Shown here in pieces: positions 28,886 through 39,023 of a stretch of DNA of 45,456 nt. Below the pieces are notes generated by a model. The model saw only the letters and a program-made list of their open reading frames with translations. It made no database searches and had not been told where the DNA came from. Numbering within the stretch: position 1 is the stretch's first letter; the number at the start of each line of letters is the position of its first letter. The stretch comes from Opitutales bacterium (GTDB lineage Bacteria; Verrucomicrobiota; Verrucomicrobiia; Opitutales; Seribacteraceae). The position numbers and the translations under genes are program-made. The stretch is from positions 1-45,456 of the forward strand of contig JAOHKZ010000018.1 in the NCBI GenBank assembly GCA_028101545.1, read 5' to 3'.

Positions 28886-31342
28886 CTAGGCCGACTTTTT
28901 TTTGCGCGGTGGGAATTCGAAGCCAATTCCTCCATTGTCCTTAAGAATCAAATTGGCATCGAATGGCCGTTTGGTTCTTCTTGAAACAAAACCCTTAATC
29001 AGTCCTGTTTTCTTTTCGTTTACGAGTTTTAAAAATTCTTCAAGCGGAATTTCTTTGTCGAGTAATTTTCGAGTTATTCTAAAAGAACAAGATCCTTCTT
29101 CAGAAACTTTCTTATGGCTGGTGCAAATAAAAGCAGTTTCCGTTTGTTTCACTTCATTTTCACAAACAGGACATTTTGCAACAACGGGTGCATCTTTAAT
29201 ACTCTCTCTTTCCTCTGCTTCCTGTTCTTCGTTATTTGGAAAAACGAAGTTTACTTTATATTCGTCGTCCAATTGTAGAATTGCGGAGAAGGGCCGACCG
29301 GCTTTAGACATGAAATTGTCGAGTGGACCGATCTTTTTTTCTCGGAGAAGTTGATCGACTTCTTCAATGGGAAGTCTGCGACCTGCGATACTTTTTGGGA
29401 TTTTAAAATCTCCTTCTAAATTTTGATAGAAACCCAAACCTTCAAAAAGAGCCTCGTCGGTAACAGGAGATCGCAGAGGAGTTTCTTTTAAGTTTTCAGC
29501 AGTCTCAGTAAAACCAGTGGTCTTGGAAACGAACTCTTCTGTCAATTGACCAATCTCTTTCATGAATTGATCCCGAGTCATATTACCTTCTTCGATTAAC
29601 TGTAATTTATGCTCCCACTCACCGGTCATACTCGGACTTGTTAAAATATCTGTGCCGGCTGCTTCAAGAAAATGGAACAAGTCCTCAGCTTTAAGGTTGG
29701 GATGAATTTGGGTGCCCTCCCTACGCATGTATTTTTCCTTGATTAAATGATCGATCGTAGAGGCCCGAGTTGCTGGTGTGCCTAAGCCTTTTTCCTTTAA
29801 AGCTTCGGCAATGTCTTCATCATCCACATGTTTTCCGGCACCTTCCATAGCAGAAAGAAGAGTTGCTTCTGAGTAGCGAGCTGGTGGCTTTGTTTGCTCG
29901 CTTTCTAAATCCGCTTTAACAAATTCAGCCATATTCGTGTCATCTGAAGTCAGTGCAGGTAGTGCATCTTCAGGTTGGTTGTCTTTTCCGTAAATTGCTA
30001 ACCATGATGGTTCCACTAACACCCTTCCCTCCGTTTTAAAATTATGTTCGCCGAGGGAACTTATTCGTGTGGTCACATCCCACTGCGCTGGAGGATAAAA
30101 AACGGAAATAAAACGCTTTGTAATGAGATTATAGATTTTCCACTCGTTGGCATCCAATTTAGACGGGGAGCTTGTGGTTGGGATAATTGCGAAGTGATCG
30201 CTAATTTGTTTGTTATTGAAAATCTTCTTATTTTTCTCGTCTACCCAATTTGATTGAAGTGCTTTTTGTGCATGTGGAGCCAATTCACCTTGAATTGAAC
30301 CTAGTAAATCTTTGCAAGTGGGACCGTAGTCTTCCGGTAAAGCTTTTGAATCCGTTCTAGGATAGGTAATAACCTTGTGTCTTTCGTACAGGGACTGAGC
30401 AATCTGTAAAGTACGACTTGCTGGATAATGATGTAACCGATTTGCTTCACGCTGAAGGGTAGTAAGATCGTATAGCCGACCGGGGCTTTGCGGAGAACGT
30501 TTTTTAGTTTCAGTAATTTGTGCTTTTTGTGCTAATTGAATTTCAGTAAAGATTTTTTCGGCAGTTTCTTTATCCCAAATTCTATCAATTCGATCATGTT
30601 TATCTTCATCAGTTTTTTTGAAGTTTTGTTTTTGGTAAAGTCCCTGATAATCGCCCTCGGTTAATTTAAAAGTCGTGTTGATACGGAAAAAATCTCGAGG
30701 AATAAAAGAATTAATTTCCTGTTCCCTCTTAATCACCAAAGAAAGGGTGGGGGTTTGTACCCGACCAACAGTCGAAACCTGTCGGCTCATGCTTCTCGAT
30801 CTTTTCAAGGTTACAGCACGAGTTCCATTAATACCAATAAGCCAATCAGATTCAGATCGGCACCGGGCCGCATCCTGAAGTGGTTTTAATTCCACTCCTT
30901 CACGCATGTTTGAAAATGCATCCTTAATTGCCTGGTCTGTCATGGATAGCATCCATAATCTCTTGATTGGTAACTTGGTTTTGGCCAATTCGTAAATGTA
31001 AGTAAATATAAGCTCACCTTCCCGACCGGCATCACAAGCATTTATTACTTCGCCGACATCTTTTCTTTTAAGTTGTTTTTTGAGTTGTTGAAATTTCTTT
31101 TTGGTATTGGCAATTGGCTTAAGCTGAAACTCGGGTGGTATGATTGGAAGGTTAGTCAATTTCCACGCCTTTAGCTTTTTATCAAAGTCGTCAGGCATAA
31201 ACAACTCAACCAAGTGACCCACTGCACAATCGATGACCCATTCATCGTTTTCGTAATAGTCCTCTTTTTTCGGAACTCGTCCGAGGACTCGGGCCAAATC
31301 TTTTGCAACACTTGGTTTTTCAGCAATGACTAATTTTTTCAC
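28886..31342 (-). CDS. topB: Type IA DNA topoisomerase (topoisomerase III)
   Basis: An 818-residue enzyme that passes single strands through a transient 5'-phosphotyrosine break to relax or decatenate DNA. TOPRIM acidic residues lie in LVIAEKPSVAKDLARVLG and NACDAGREGELIF. Active-site Tyr327 is in HKVITYPRTDSKALP, with the GTPATRASTIDHLI element downstream. The C-terminus (~690-818) carries topoisomerase C-terminal repeats, one with a CPVCENEV zinc-ribbon half, and ends KRPFDANLILKD. It starts at GTG. It lies 21 nt after the aminotransferase gene and 7 nt before the FmdB-like gene. Confidence 0.94.
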   Translation of the reverse strand: MKKLVIAEKPSVAKDLARVLGRVPKKEDYYENDEWVIDCAVGHLVELFMPDDFDKKLKAWKLTNLPIIPPEFQLKPIANTKKKFQQLKKQLKRKDVGEVINACDAGREGELIFTYIYELAKTKLPIKRLWMLSMTDQAIKDAFSNMREGVELKPLQDAARCRSESDWLIGINGTRAVTLKRSRSMSRQVSTVGRVQTPTLSLVIKREQEINSFIPRDFFRINTTFKLTEGDYQGLYQKQNFKKTDEDKHDRIDRIWDKETAEKIFTEIQLAQKAQITETKKRSPQSPGRLYDLTTLQREANRLHHYPASRTLQIAQSLYERHKVITYPRTDSKALPEDYGPTCKDLLGSIQGELAPHAQKALQSNWVDEKNKKIFNNKQISDHFAIIPTTSSPSKLDANEWKIYNLITKRFISVFYPPAQWDVTTRISSLGEHNFKTEGRVLVEPSWLAIYGKDNQPEDALPALTSDDTNMAEFVKADLESEQTKPPARYSEATLLSAMEGAGKHVDDEDIAEALKEKGLGTPATRASTIDHLIKEKYMRREGTQIHPNLKAEDLFHFLEAAGTDILTSPSMTGEWEHKLQLIEEGNMTRDQFMKEIGQLTEEFVSKTTGFTETAENLKETPLRSPVTDEALFEGLGFYQNLEGDFKIPKSIAGRRLPIEEVDQLLREKKIGPLDNFMSKAGRPFSAILQLDDEYKVNFVFPNNEEQEAEERESIKDAPVVAKCPVCENEVKQTETAFICTSHKKVSEEGSCSFRITRKLLDKEIPLEEFLKLVNEKKTGLIKGFVSRRTKRPFDANLILKDNGGIGFEFPPRKKKSA

Positions 31343-31363
31343 TTAGTAGGAATATGGATGAGT

Positions 31364-32449
31364 TTAGGCGGGCAAAAACGAAGATATAACTTCGTCCATG
31401 TTGGAAATTAAGTGATTGATGGAGTCGACTGTTTCATCTCCCATATTCGAAATTCGAAAAGTTTTTCCTTTGATTTTCCCATATCCACCATCAATTGAAA
31501 TTTTCTTTTCTTCACGAAGAGTTTTAACAAACCCCGCCACATCAATATCTAAGTTATTTCGAACGCAGGTTAAAGACTTTGAGGAAAATTCTTGTTTTGG
31601 GAGAAGTTCAAAACCCTTACTTGCAACCCATTTATGCACAATCTGATTGAGTTCTGTGTGTCGATTGTGTCGATTTTCAATTCCTTCTTTAATAATCTTT
31701 TGTAAAGTATAATTTAAGGCATGGATAAGTGGAATGACCGGAGTACTGGGTGTCATGCCTTTTGCGTGATTTGAACGGAATTCCAGAAAATCAAAATAGT
31801 AGCCTCGGTCCTCCACTTGTTCGGCTCGTTGAAAAGCTCGTTCGGAAACTGAAAAAAGAGCAAGACCAGGAGGCATCGCCAATGCTTTTTGTGAACCAGT
31901 TAAAATAACATCAATACCCCATTCATCTTTGGGAATGGGTACGACGGAAAAAGAACTTACAGTATCTATAACAGAAATCACATCGGGAAATTCCTGTAAA
32001 ACCTCCATGATTTCCTTTAGCGGATTCATCATTCCGCATGAGGTTTCATTATGTACTAAAGTTACCACATCATATTCACCTGTTGATAAACGGGATTTTA
32101 GTTCTTCAGGATCAATATGATGACCCCATTCCACCTGCAGTGGGTCGGTATCTTTTCCTGCTCGCTTTGCAACATCAAGCCATTTGTCTGAAAAAGCTCC
32201 GCACATGCAGCACAAGACTTTTTTTTGACAAAGGTTCCTTAATGCTCCCTCCATTACACCCCACGCACTAGAGGTGGATAGAAAAACAGGATCTTTTGTT
32301 TCAAATAATTTTTGCAAATTGGGTTGGCAGGATTGGTACAATTCAACAAAGTCGGTGCTTCTGTGTCCCATTACTGGGGTGGACATGGCTTTGTAAGTTT
32401 CCGCAGAAACATTAACGGGCCCCGGAATATGTAATTTGTAATCAATCAT
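31364..32449 (-). CDS. Class V aminotransferase (serine/alanine-glyoxylate aminotransferase-like)
   Basis: A 361-residue PLP enzyme of fold type I. Landmarks are HIPGPVNVSAETYKAM and GHRSTDFVEL at the N-terminus, VTLVHNETSCGMMNP, VIDTVSSFSVVPI (PLP-ring Asp) and ILTGSQKALAMPPGLAL with the Schiff-base Lys. This matches the SPT/AGXT group. Substrate preference (serine, alanine, or another amino donor with glyoxylate or pyruvate) is not certain. I chose ATG 32449, one base after the panD stop; an in-frame TTG at 32461 would overlap panD by 11 nt. Adjacency to panD hints at beta-alanine or related amino acid metabolism, but that is inference. Confidence 0.85.
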   Translation of the reverse strand: MIDYKLHIPGPVNVSAETYKAMSTPVMGHRSTDFVELYQSCQPNLQKLFETKDPVFLSTSSAWGVMEGALRNLCQKKVLCCMCGAFSDKWLDVAKRAGKDTDPLQVEWGHHIDPEELKSRLSTGEYDVVTLVHNETSCGMMNPLKEIMEVLQEFPDVISVIDTVSSFSVVPIPKDEWGIDVILTGSQKALAMPPGLALFSVSERAFQRAEQVEDRGYYFDFLEFRSNHAKGMTPSTPVIPLIHALNYTLQKIIKEGIENRHNRHTELNQIVHKWVASKGFELLPKQEFSSKSLTCVRNNLDIDVAGFVKTLREEKKISIDGGYGKIKGKTFRISNMGDETVDSINHLISNMDEVISSFLPA

Positions 32450-32450
32450 A

Positions 32451-32825
32451 TTAAGATTCAATTTGGTTAGTGATCATTTTAAAACTTGTATTATTCCCTT
32501 CTATAATAACCAGTCGCGGTTCCCAAGCCGCAGCTTCTTCAGGATCAAGCTGAATGAATGTGAGGATAACCAAAAGGTCGCCAGGCTTTCCTTTGTGTGC
32601 CGCTGCTCCATTGAGTGCGATTTCACCGGAACCTGCGGGAGCGGGAATGCAATAAGTTTCAAATCTTTCGCCATTGGTGATGTTACCTACGAGGATTTTT
32701 TCATGATTAAGGAAACCGGCTGCTTCCATTAAGTTACGATCAATAGAGAGGCTCCCTGAATAATCAGGAGACACGGATGTGACCACAGCACGGTGAAGTT
32801 TCGATTTTAAAAGAGTGACCTGCAT
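32451..32825 (-). CDS. panD: Aspartate 1-decarboxylase (pyruvoyl enzyme precursor)
   Basis: A 124-residue proenzyme that makes beta-alanine for pantothenate and CoA. The self-processing site is Gly24-Ser25 in SPDYSGSLSID, which yields the pyruvoyl group. N-terminal MQVTLLKSKLHRAVVT and the NGAAAHKGKPGDLLVIL stretch (with the family's conserved NGAAA-H-GD pattern) confirm the family. First gene of the leftward run panD - aminotransferase - topB - FmdB-like - lipA. Confidence 0.95.
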   Translation of the reverse strand: MQVTLLKSKLHRAVVTSVSPDYSGSLSIDRNLMEAAGFLNHEKILVGNITNGERFETYCIPAPAGSGEIALNGAAAHKGKPGDLLVILTFIQLDPEEAAAWEPRLVIIEGNNTSFKMITNQIES

Positions 32826-32950
32826 AAAAAGGAAGTGAAAAGAGAACTTACTATCAAATCTTATTCGAGCTTAAAGTCAATCGATGAAGGATTAATCATA
32901 AAGGAAATCCGATTGTCAGTTCGAATAAATTCTATACAAAAGTATATTTT

Positions 32951-34183
32951 ATGGCAGAAAACAATGGGGAATGGCTGAAGGAAAAATGGTCAGATTTCGA
33001 AGGATTCGTAGAAGGGGTTATTTATGACCGTGATCTTTCTGTGTCTGCAAGGCTTTTTGGGCTTTTTCTAAGACCCTTTTCTTTTTTGTTTTCGGGAATC
33101 GTTCGTCTTCGTTTATTTTGTTACACTCGTCGTTTTATTTTAAAAGATAAACCGATCGATTGCTTTGTTATTGTAGTAGGCAATTTAACAGTTGGGGGAA
33201 CGGGAAAGACTCCTGTTGTTGAAAGATTCACACGCGAGCTTATGGCAAAAGGCAGGCGAGTCGCTATTTTAAGCCGGGGTTACAAGAGTAAAGAGGATAA
33301 GCCAAAGCGAAAATGGTACCAATTTTTTTCAAAATATGACTTTCAGCTTCCTAAAATTGTGAGCGATGGCAAAGAGGTTCTCTTGGATTCTGAAGAGGCC
33401 GGTGATGAGCCTTACATGTTGGCAAAAAACTTAAAGGGTGCGGTTGTACTTGCTGATAAGGACCGAGTAAAGGCAGGTTTGTTTGCGATAGATAGATTTA
33501 AAGTCAATACCCTTATCTTGGATGACGGTTTTCAATATTTACGAATTAAGGGTCGGCTAAATTTATTGCTTGTTGACCAAACCAATCCTTTTGGAAATCA
33601 ATGTCTGCTTCCCCGAGGTATCCTTAGGGAACCCGTTCGTCATCTTTCCCGTGCATCCTATGTTTTTTTGACTAAATCTGAGGTCGACCCTGGTTTGGAT
33701 TTACTTCAAACAATCCGGAAATATAACCCAAATGCTGAGATTATTCGCTGTATCCATAAAGCAAGGTATTTTCAGGAGGTAAATACAGAAAATACGAAGC
33801 CCTTAAGTTTTTTATACGAGTTATATGTGGGAGTTTTTTGTGGAATTGCTTCTCCACGGGGCTTTGAAGATATTATTCAAAGAATGTCTGGGGAAATGAG
33901 GTTTAAGCAACGCTTTCTTGACCACCATCGATATACCCATGAAGAATTGGATCGTTTGTTTTTACAGGCTAAAAATGCTGGGGCTGATGTCGTAATTACC
34001 ACCGAAAAAGACGCAGTTCGTATTCCTTCCACTTACAAACCAATCCTTCCATTTTATTATGTGAGAATGGATATCGAAATTGTTGAGGGATTCGACGATT
34101 TTGAGGATGCAGTGGCAGATATATGTTTTCCAAATCGTAAGAATAAGAAATATCAACCCCTCACGATTGAAAAAACATCTTAA
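32951..34183 (+). CDS. lpxK: Tetraacyldisaccharide 4'-kinase
   Basis: A 410-residue inner-membrane-associated kinase that phosphorylates the lipid A disaccharide at the 4' position. It has an N-terminal membrane helix ([19 protein letters not shown]), Walker [18 protein letters not shown], the LSRGYKS segment, DEPYMLA, the [13 protein letters not shown] motif, [13 protein letters not shown], and C-terminal [10 protein letters not shown]. It is about 80 residues longer than E. coli LpxK, partly through an N-terminal extension. It implies an LPS-bearing outer membrane. It converges on hemE with a 10-bp gap. Confidence 0.94.
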   Translation: MAENNGEWLKEKWSDFEGFVEGVIYDRDLSVSARLFGLFLRPFSFLFSGIVRLRLFCYTRRFILKDKPIDCFVIVVGNLTVGGTGKTPVVERFTRELMAKGRRVAILSRGYKSKEDKPKRKWYQFFSKYDFQLPKIVSDGKEVLLDSEEAGDEPYMLAKNLKGAVVLADKDRVKAGLFAIDRFKVNTLILDDGFQYLRIKGRLNLLLVDQTNPFGNQCLLPRGILREPVRHLSRASYVFLTKSEVDPGLDLLQTIRKYNPNAEIIRCIHKARYFQEVNTENTKPLSFLYELYVGVFCGIASPRGFEDIIQRMSGEMRFKQRFLDHHRYTHEELDRLFLQAKNAGADVVITTEKDAVRIPSTYKPILPFYYVRMDIEIVEGFDDFEDAVADICFPNRKNKKYQPLTIEKTS

Positions 34184-34193
34184 ATTTCAATTT

Positions 34194-35228
34194 TTATTCT
34201 GCTTCAGGATATTCTAAGACTGTATTGACAAGGGAATTCATGCATTCAATTTTTGCTTGTGGTCGAATACCATGACCTAGATTGAGAATGTGTCCCTTAT
34301 CTCCCTTCATTCTATCCAATAAAACCTGCGTTGTCTTTTGGACCATTATCTGATCTGTTTCCATGAGTGCCGGATCTAGGTTTCCTTGCAGAGTAAAATG
34401 AGAGGGAAGGGTGTCTCGGGCAAATTTTAAATCGGTTTCGTTATCAATACTAATACCTGACACTTTACAATTTGAGAGCAAATTAAGGCGATGACTGGGA
34501 GTTTTGGCATAAAGAATAACCGGAACAATCGATGATACTTCTTTGGCGATTTGATCAATCCATTTGAGCGACCATTCTTGCAAGTGAGAGTCCGGGCATA
34601 GTGCATTCCAGCTATCAAATATTTGCAAGGCATCTATCCCTGATCTAGCCTGTGCTTGAACATAACCTATAAGGACCTTTGTTAATTTTTCCATTAATTT
34701 GGCAAAGGATTTGGGCGAGGTTTGTGCCCACTTTACGGTTTTAGGAAAATTGGGAGAGGAACCTCCATCAATCATATAGCATGCGAGAGTCCAAGGGGAG
34801 CCACAAAAACCCAACATGGCTTTAGTTTCGCCTAATTCTTTTCTCAGTAAAATTAGGGCGTCTGTAACATAAGAAAGTTTTTCGACAGCTTCTGAAGAAT
34901 TTAATTTCTTTAAGCAATTTTCGGAATTCAGGCTGAAATCCATTCCAATTCCTCCTTTTTCGCGAAAGTGGTATGGTTGACCCATAGCTTCTGGTACTAC
35001 TAAAATATCGCTGAAAACAATAGCGGCATCGAGGGCAAATCTTCTTAAAGGTTGGAGGGATACTTCCACTGCAAGCTCAGGAGATTTTACCATTTCCACA
35101 AAGCTGTATTTTTTTCTTAATGCTCTGTATTCAGGTAAATAACGACCAGCCTGCCTCATTACCCAAACGGGAGGTCGTCCAACATTTTGGTTACTCAATG
35201 CAAGTTTGATTTTTTCCCTGGAATTCAT
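34194..35228 (-). CDS. hemE: Uroporphyrinogen decarboxylase
   Basis: A 344-residue enzyme converting uroporphyrinogen III to coproporphyrinogen III in haem synthesis. The signature [21 protein letters not shown] (in two parts: [12 protein letters not shown] and YLPEYR) carries the substrate-binding Arg residues. [12 protein letters not shown] holds the catalytic Asp. [17 protein letters not shown] and the terminal LNLGHGI (conserved His) follow. Its ATG overlaps the hemF stop by 4 nt. Confidence 0.97.
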   Translation of the reverse strand: MNSREKIKLALSNQNVGRPPVWVMRQAGRYLPEYRALRKKYSFVEMVKSPELAVEVSLQPLRRFALDAAIVFSDILVVPEAMGQPYHFREKGGIGMDFSLNSENCLKKLNSSEAVEKLSYVTDALILLRKELGETKAMLGFCGSPWTLACYMIDGGSSPNFPKTVKWAQTSPKSFAKLMEKLTKVLIGYVQAQARSGIDALQIFDSWNALCPDSHLQEWSLKWIDQIAKEVSSIVPVILYAKTPSHRLNLLSNCKVSGISIDNETDLKFARDTLPSHFTLQGNLDPALMETDQIMVQKTTQVLLDRMKGDKGHILNLGHGIRPQAKIECMNSLVNTVLEYPEAE

Positions 35229-36142
35229 TCAAGTTCTAACCAATCCTTGGGTTGGAGATAGTTTTTATAGAGATTTTCTTCTGGTGACCCTGGTTCAGGT
35301 TCCCATCCATAGGTCCAGGATACTTCCGGTGGCATAGACATTAAAATCGATTCGGTTCTCCCTTTTGATTGAAGTCCAAAATGGGTACCGCGATCATAAA
35401 CCAAATTAAATTCGACATATCTACCTCTTCTGTATTTTTGGAATTCTTTTTCTTTTTGAGAAAAGGAAATTGATTTTCTTTTCTCAAAAATAGAAAAATA
35501 AGCATCTTGAAAAGTTTCTCCGACTTTTTTCATAAACGATAAACTTTGATCGAAACCTCCTTCGCAAAAATCGTCAAAGAAAATACCTCCTACTCCTCTC
35601 GATTCATTACGATGAGGTAAGTGAAAGTATTCATCGCACCAATTTTTAAGCTTTGGATATAAGCTATTTCCAAAAGGTGTACATGCATTACGGGCGTACT
35701 TATGCCATTCAATTACATCTTCTTCAAATGGATAATAGGGTGTTAAGTCAAATCCGCCGCCAAACCACCAATTAAGGGGCTCATTTTCTTTTCTTGCTTC
35801 GAAATATCGAACATTAGCATGTGTCGTCGGAATGAATGGATTGTCTGGGTGAAAAACAACTGATACGCCCATTCCACGAAAAGATGCACCTTCCAGTTCA
35901 GGTCGATTTTGAGTGGCGGTTTTGGGAAGTTTTTCCCCTGATACATCTGAGAAATTGACTCCTCCTTTTTCTATAAAATCCCCTTTTTTAAATGCAAAAG
36001 TTTTGCCACCACCTCCCTCTTTTCTTTTCCATTGATCCTTTTGGCATTGAATTTTTGGGTCTATTTCAAACAGTTTAGTATGAAGGCTTTTTTGCAAAGC
36101 CAAGAGACACTCTTTTACCTGTTCTGCTTGTTCATCATGCAC
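35225..36142 (-). CDS. hemF: Coproporphyrinogen III oxidase, oxygen-dependent
   Basis: A 305-residue enzyme performing the O2-dependent oxidative decarboxylation of coproporphyrinogen III, the next step after HemE. Family motifs: [29 protein letters not shown] (in pieces), [48 protein letters not shown] with [16 protein letters not shown]. It starts at GTG 36142; no nearby in-frame ATG is better. Using the aerobic form suggests an oxygen-using organism. Transcribed with hemE, 56 bp after the cNMP/STAS gene. Confidence 0.97.
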   Translation of the reverse strand: MHDEQAEQVKECLLALQKSLHTKLFEIDPKIQCQKDQWKRKEGGGGKTFAFKKGDFIEKGGVNFSDVSGEKLPKTATQNRPELEGASFRGMGVSVVFHPDNPFIPTTHANVRYFEARKENEPLNWWFGGGFDLTPYYPFEEDVIEWHKYARNACTPFGNSLYPKLKNWCDEYFHLPHRNESRGVGGIFFDDFCEGGFDQSLSFMKKVGETFQDAYFSIFEKRKSISFSQKEKEFQKYRRGRYVEFNLVYDRGTHFGLQSKGRTESILMSMPPEVSWTYGWEPEPGSPEENLYKNYLQPKDWLELE

Positions 36143-36198
36143 AACTGGAACAAAAGATTTAGATTGAGATAGGTAATGAAAGGAGTTGAGGAAAAGGT

Positions 36199-37323
36199 CT
36201 ATTCTTCGTCCTCGTCCTCGGGGTCTTTTTCTAAATGTTCTTTCGCACTATCAATATCTTCGCAAATTCCCCATTCTTCACACCCGTCTAAATTATTCCA
36301 CATGTCAGCTTCCTCACCAGTTGCAATAATTGCACCTCTCATTGGAAGTTTCATATCCTCGATTTTCTCGGCAAATTCTCCAACCACTTCAATTGCTTCT
36401 TCTCCGACTTCCTCAAGTTCAGATACATCTATAATCAATTTTAAAATACCTTCATTAATAGTGTTACGGATACGCTTATCCATATTTTCTTTTATATCAT
36501 TTATTACAAACGGAGATAACTCCGGTGGTAATTTGAAAAAAAGGAAGTCTTCTATAAATTTAAAGTATCTAGCAGACGAATCCAAATTCATTACTTTAAA
36601 CATAATTGCATCTGTTTTATTTGGATTGAAAGGCTTTGTGATACAATCCGCAAAGCCTGAATTGAGAGCCTTCTTTTGGGCTGATTCATCACCCTGAACA
36701 ATCATGCCAATTACTGGCGTGTTAAGTACATTGTGATTTGTTTTTAATTTTCTGCGTAAATCAACAGCGGAATCATCAACTAGTGCCATACTAATAAGAA
36801 TTGCAGAAAAAGATGAGCTTTCGCAAATTTTTAGGGCACCGGCTTCATCGGGAGTGCTTTGTACAATCCAGTCATTTTTTGCAAAGATATCCGTTAACTG
36901 CTTGATAATGTTGGGTTTATCATCAACAACAAGTATTTTGACGCTTGATTCAGTGCTTGCAGGTGAATGAGTTTCATTTGCGGACATTTCCTTAGTCGCA
37001 AGAATATTCATGCGATATAATCTACGACCCAAAGTACGAATTAGCTTAACTGAAACTTTTGGATTTTTGGTGACAATATCCTCAATGCTTTCTTCGACAT
37101 GCCTCACTTTAGCGGCTGTTTTTGCCTTTATAACCGCATCTCTTTTTAAACCTAGGATTTCACTAAGTTCACCAAATATTGACCCCGGTTGATCTATATC
37201 GCTAAGGGTTTTACCTTCACGAACCACTTCGAGTACACCAGACTCAAGGATACAAAATCCCTTGCCCAATTCACCATCGTTTAACACGGTATCACCTTCA
37301 GCATATTCTTGTAATCTAATCAT
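36199..37323 (-). CDS. cNMP-binding / pseudo-receiver / STAS-like signalling protein
   Basis: A 374-residue three-part protein. Residues 1-110 resemble a cyclic-nucleotide-binding domain ([31 protein letters not shown]). Residues 127-245 are receiver-like with acidic pair D134-D135 and K230, but the phospho-acceptor position is Ser178 (ILISMAL). Ser178 is 52 residues before K230, exactly the Asp57-Lys109 distance of CheY. Residues ~255-365 look like a STAS domain ([18 protein letters not shown]), ending in an acidic tail. It has no DNA-binding or enzymatic output. Likely a cytosolic protein-interaction regulator that cannot use standard aspartyl phosphorylation. Upstream of hemF on the same strand; whether it is linked to haem synthesis is unknown. 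Confidence 0.75.
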   Translation of the reverse strand: MIRLQEYAEGDTVLNDGELGKGFCILESGVLEVVREGKTLSDIDQPGSIFGELSEILGLKRDAVIKAKTAAKVRHVEESIEDIVTKNPKVSVKLIRTLGRRLYRMNILATKEMSANETHSPASTESSVKILVVDDKPNIIKQLTDIFAKNDWIVQSTPDEAGALKICESSSFSAILISMALVDDSAVDLRRKLKTNHNVLNTPVIGMIVQGDESAQKKALNSGFADCITKPFNPNKTDAIMFKVMNLDSSARYFKFIEDFLFFKLPPELSPFVINDIKENMDKRIRNTINEGILKLIIDVSELEEVGEEAIEVVGEFAEKIEDMKLPMRGAIIATGEEADMWNNLDGCEEWGICEDIDSAKEHLEKDPEDEDEE

Positions 37324-37400
37324 GGGGAAAAGCTATATAATCAACTAAAATTTTAAAGTTATCAAATAAATTCGTTCATCAAATATTTATGAGTAAAAAG

Positions 37401-38960
37401 TCATTTTTCAGTAATTCTAATTTTACTAATACTGATTTTTAAATTCCCAATGAGCTCAGCAATCCCAAAACCAAGTTCTGTAAGGCTTTCCTGGTTTAGC
37501 GATGTAACGGAAAGAGTTATCCGGTCAGCATATGTTCCTAACTTTCCCAAAGCTGAGTCTAAACGCATCCATTTACCTCTTAAATGAAATTCCGTCCACA
37601 TATGAAAGCCCATAACATTTTTTTCCCCTTTGAAATTTTTAAGGTAGGCAATGCCAGATGCTACTCTAGTTGGTATTCCCATTGCTCTGCCCAATGCTGC
37701 AAGAAAGACAGCATGTTCTGTGCAATCACCTGCTCTTTTTTTTGCCGTTTCTGTTGCGGATGCAAACCCTGTCTTAAGGTTTTTATGTATCAAGTATTCT
37801 TGAACGAAAAAGAAAAGTTTTTCCGATAGCTCGATTATATTTTTAGAACCAACTCCAGCATTTTGGGCAAGTCGGCGGATTAGTGGATTATCTGAATCAA
37901 TCATTATGTTTGCGGTTTTGAATTCTTGAGCGATTCTAATTTGTTTTTCTCTCCTTATCGAATTTCCTCCCCACTTTTCGGCTTTGATTTCAATAATTAA
38001 ATTTTTCTCATCCAATTTTGTTATCTTTTGGAGTTCACTTTGGTATAATGGGATACTTAATTTTCCATTATTTAATTGTATTTTGAATTGAACAGATCGG
38101 GCATTTGTCGGAATTTCTTTTTCTAGGTAAATAAGTGTGTTAAGCAGGAATTCCTTTGCATCCGCTCTTTCCTTTGCCTCGCTTTCAGTACTTTGTTTAA
38201 TTTCTACAGGAAGTCCGCCTAGTTGCATATTTGTTTTTACTGCAAACCCCCAAGTATCAAGCCAATTTTGTGTTTTAATTTCACCAACGCTCGTGAACAT
38301 GGAAATTTCAGTTTTGTAAACTCTCTGATGTTGTCCTGAAATTAGAATTTCAGTTTCTCCCATTGTTTTAATCTTTGCTTTGGTTGGCGAAGCCATTCCA
38401 AAGTCAGCCGAATATACCTTGGTTTCAAATTCTCGCCCTTTTTCCTTAAAATTATTTTCCCTCAATACTTTCATTAACCCCCAAGTCATTTTTCCTTCCG
38501 GATCGAGTGAATGGCGTATTTCGTTCTCCCGAAAAAATTGTTTTTCTTTAATCACAATTTCATTTCCTTTTACCCACCCGTTTTTTATTACAGGCACCCC
38601 CGCCATTTCCATTTCTCCAGAAAAGCTGATTATTTCTCCGGAGAGTAATTCTTTAGTACTTTCCATAGATTTGATTTCTATTAAAACGCCTGCTCGCATA
38701 ACTGACATCACAAAAGTGCTCTCAGATACGACTTCACCCTTTTTCAACTTCATAGTTGAATGGGAGTATCCCACCTTGGAACCACCGAGAAAAACTTCAT
38801 ACCACCTATCAAGTTCTTTAAATGAATTGTTGTTTTCGTTTTCCTTTGCGGGAAGTCCTTGCAGAGTAAATGAATGACTAACGAATAGAAAAAACAACAA
38901 AAAGCATAACCGATATTTATGATTTTTGAAATATGTTAAATGTTTAAATAAATACATCAT
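37401..38960 (-). CDS. Exported transglutaminase-like cysteine protease-fold protein
   Basis: A 519-residue protein from ATG 38960 (a second ATG follows at 38957). This start gives a signal peptide (YRLCFLLFFLFVSHSFTLQG). The longer open frame to 39101 was rejected because it would run into the divergent reductase gene and lacks a signal at its start. Residues ~50-330 are a beta-rich domain (WYEVFLGGSKVGYSH). The C-terminal transglutaminase-like core has the triad Cys in RAGDCTEHAVFLAALGRA, His in GFHMWTEFHL, and Asp in WMRLDSALG. These enzymes cross-link, hydrolyse or process proteins in the envelope; the substrate is unknown. Confidence 0.83.
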   Translation of the reverse strand: MMYLFKHLTYFKNHKYRLCFLLFFLFVSHSFTLQGLPAKENENNNSFKELDRWYEVFLGGSKVGYSHSTMKLKKGEVVSESTFVMSVMRAGVLIEIKSMESTKELLSGEIISFSGEMEMAGVPVIKNGWVKGNEIVIKEKQFFRENEIRHSLDPEGKMTWGLMKVLRENNFKEKGREFETKVYSADFGMASPTKAKIKTMGETEILISGQHQRVYKTEISMFTSVGEIKTQNWLDTWGFAVKTNMQLGGLPVEIKQSTESEAKERADAKEFLLNTLIYLEKEIPTNARSVQFKIQLNNGKLSIPLYQSELQKITKLDEKNLIIEIKAEKWGGNSIRREKQIRIAQEFKTANIMIDSDNPLIRRLAQNAGVGSKNIIELSEKLFFFVQEYLIHKNLKTGFASATETAKKRAGDCTEHAVFLAALGRAMGIPTRVASGIAYLKNFKGEKNVMGFHMWTEFHLRGKWMRLDSALGKLGTYADRITLSVTSLNQESLTELGFGIAELIGNLKISISKIRITEK

Positions 38961-39023
38961 ATTTGATATGTTGGACAACTTGTCGGTCTTTCTTTTAAGT
39001 GTCGAGGTAACATTCTTATAACT

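Noticed and set aside
32449-32461. TTG start for the aminotransferase overlapping panD
   Set aside because: An ATG at 32449, one base after the panD stop, is a better start and keeps the conserved N-terminus.
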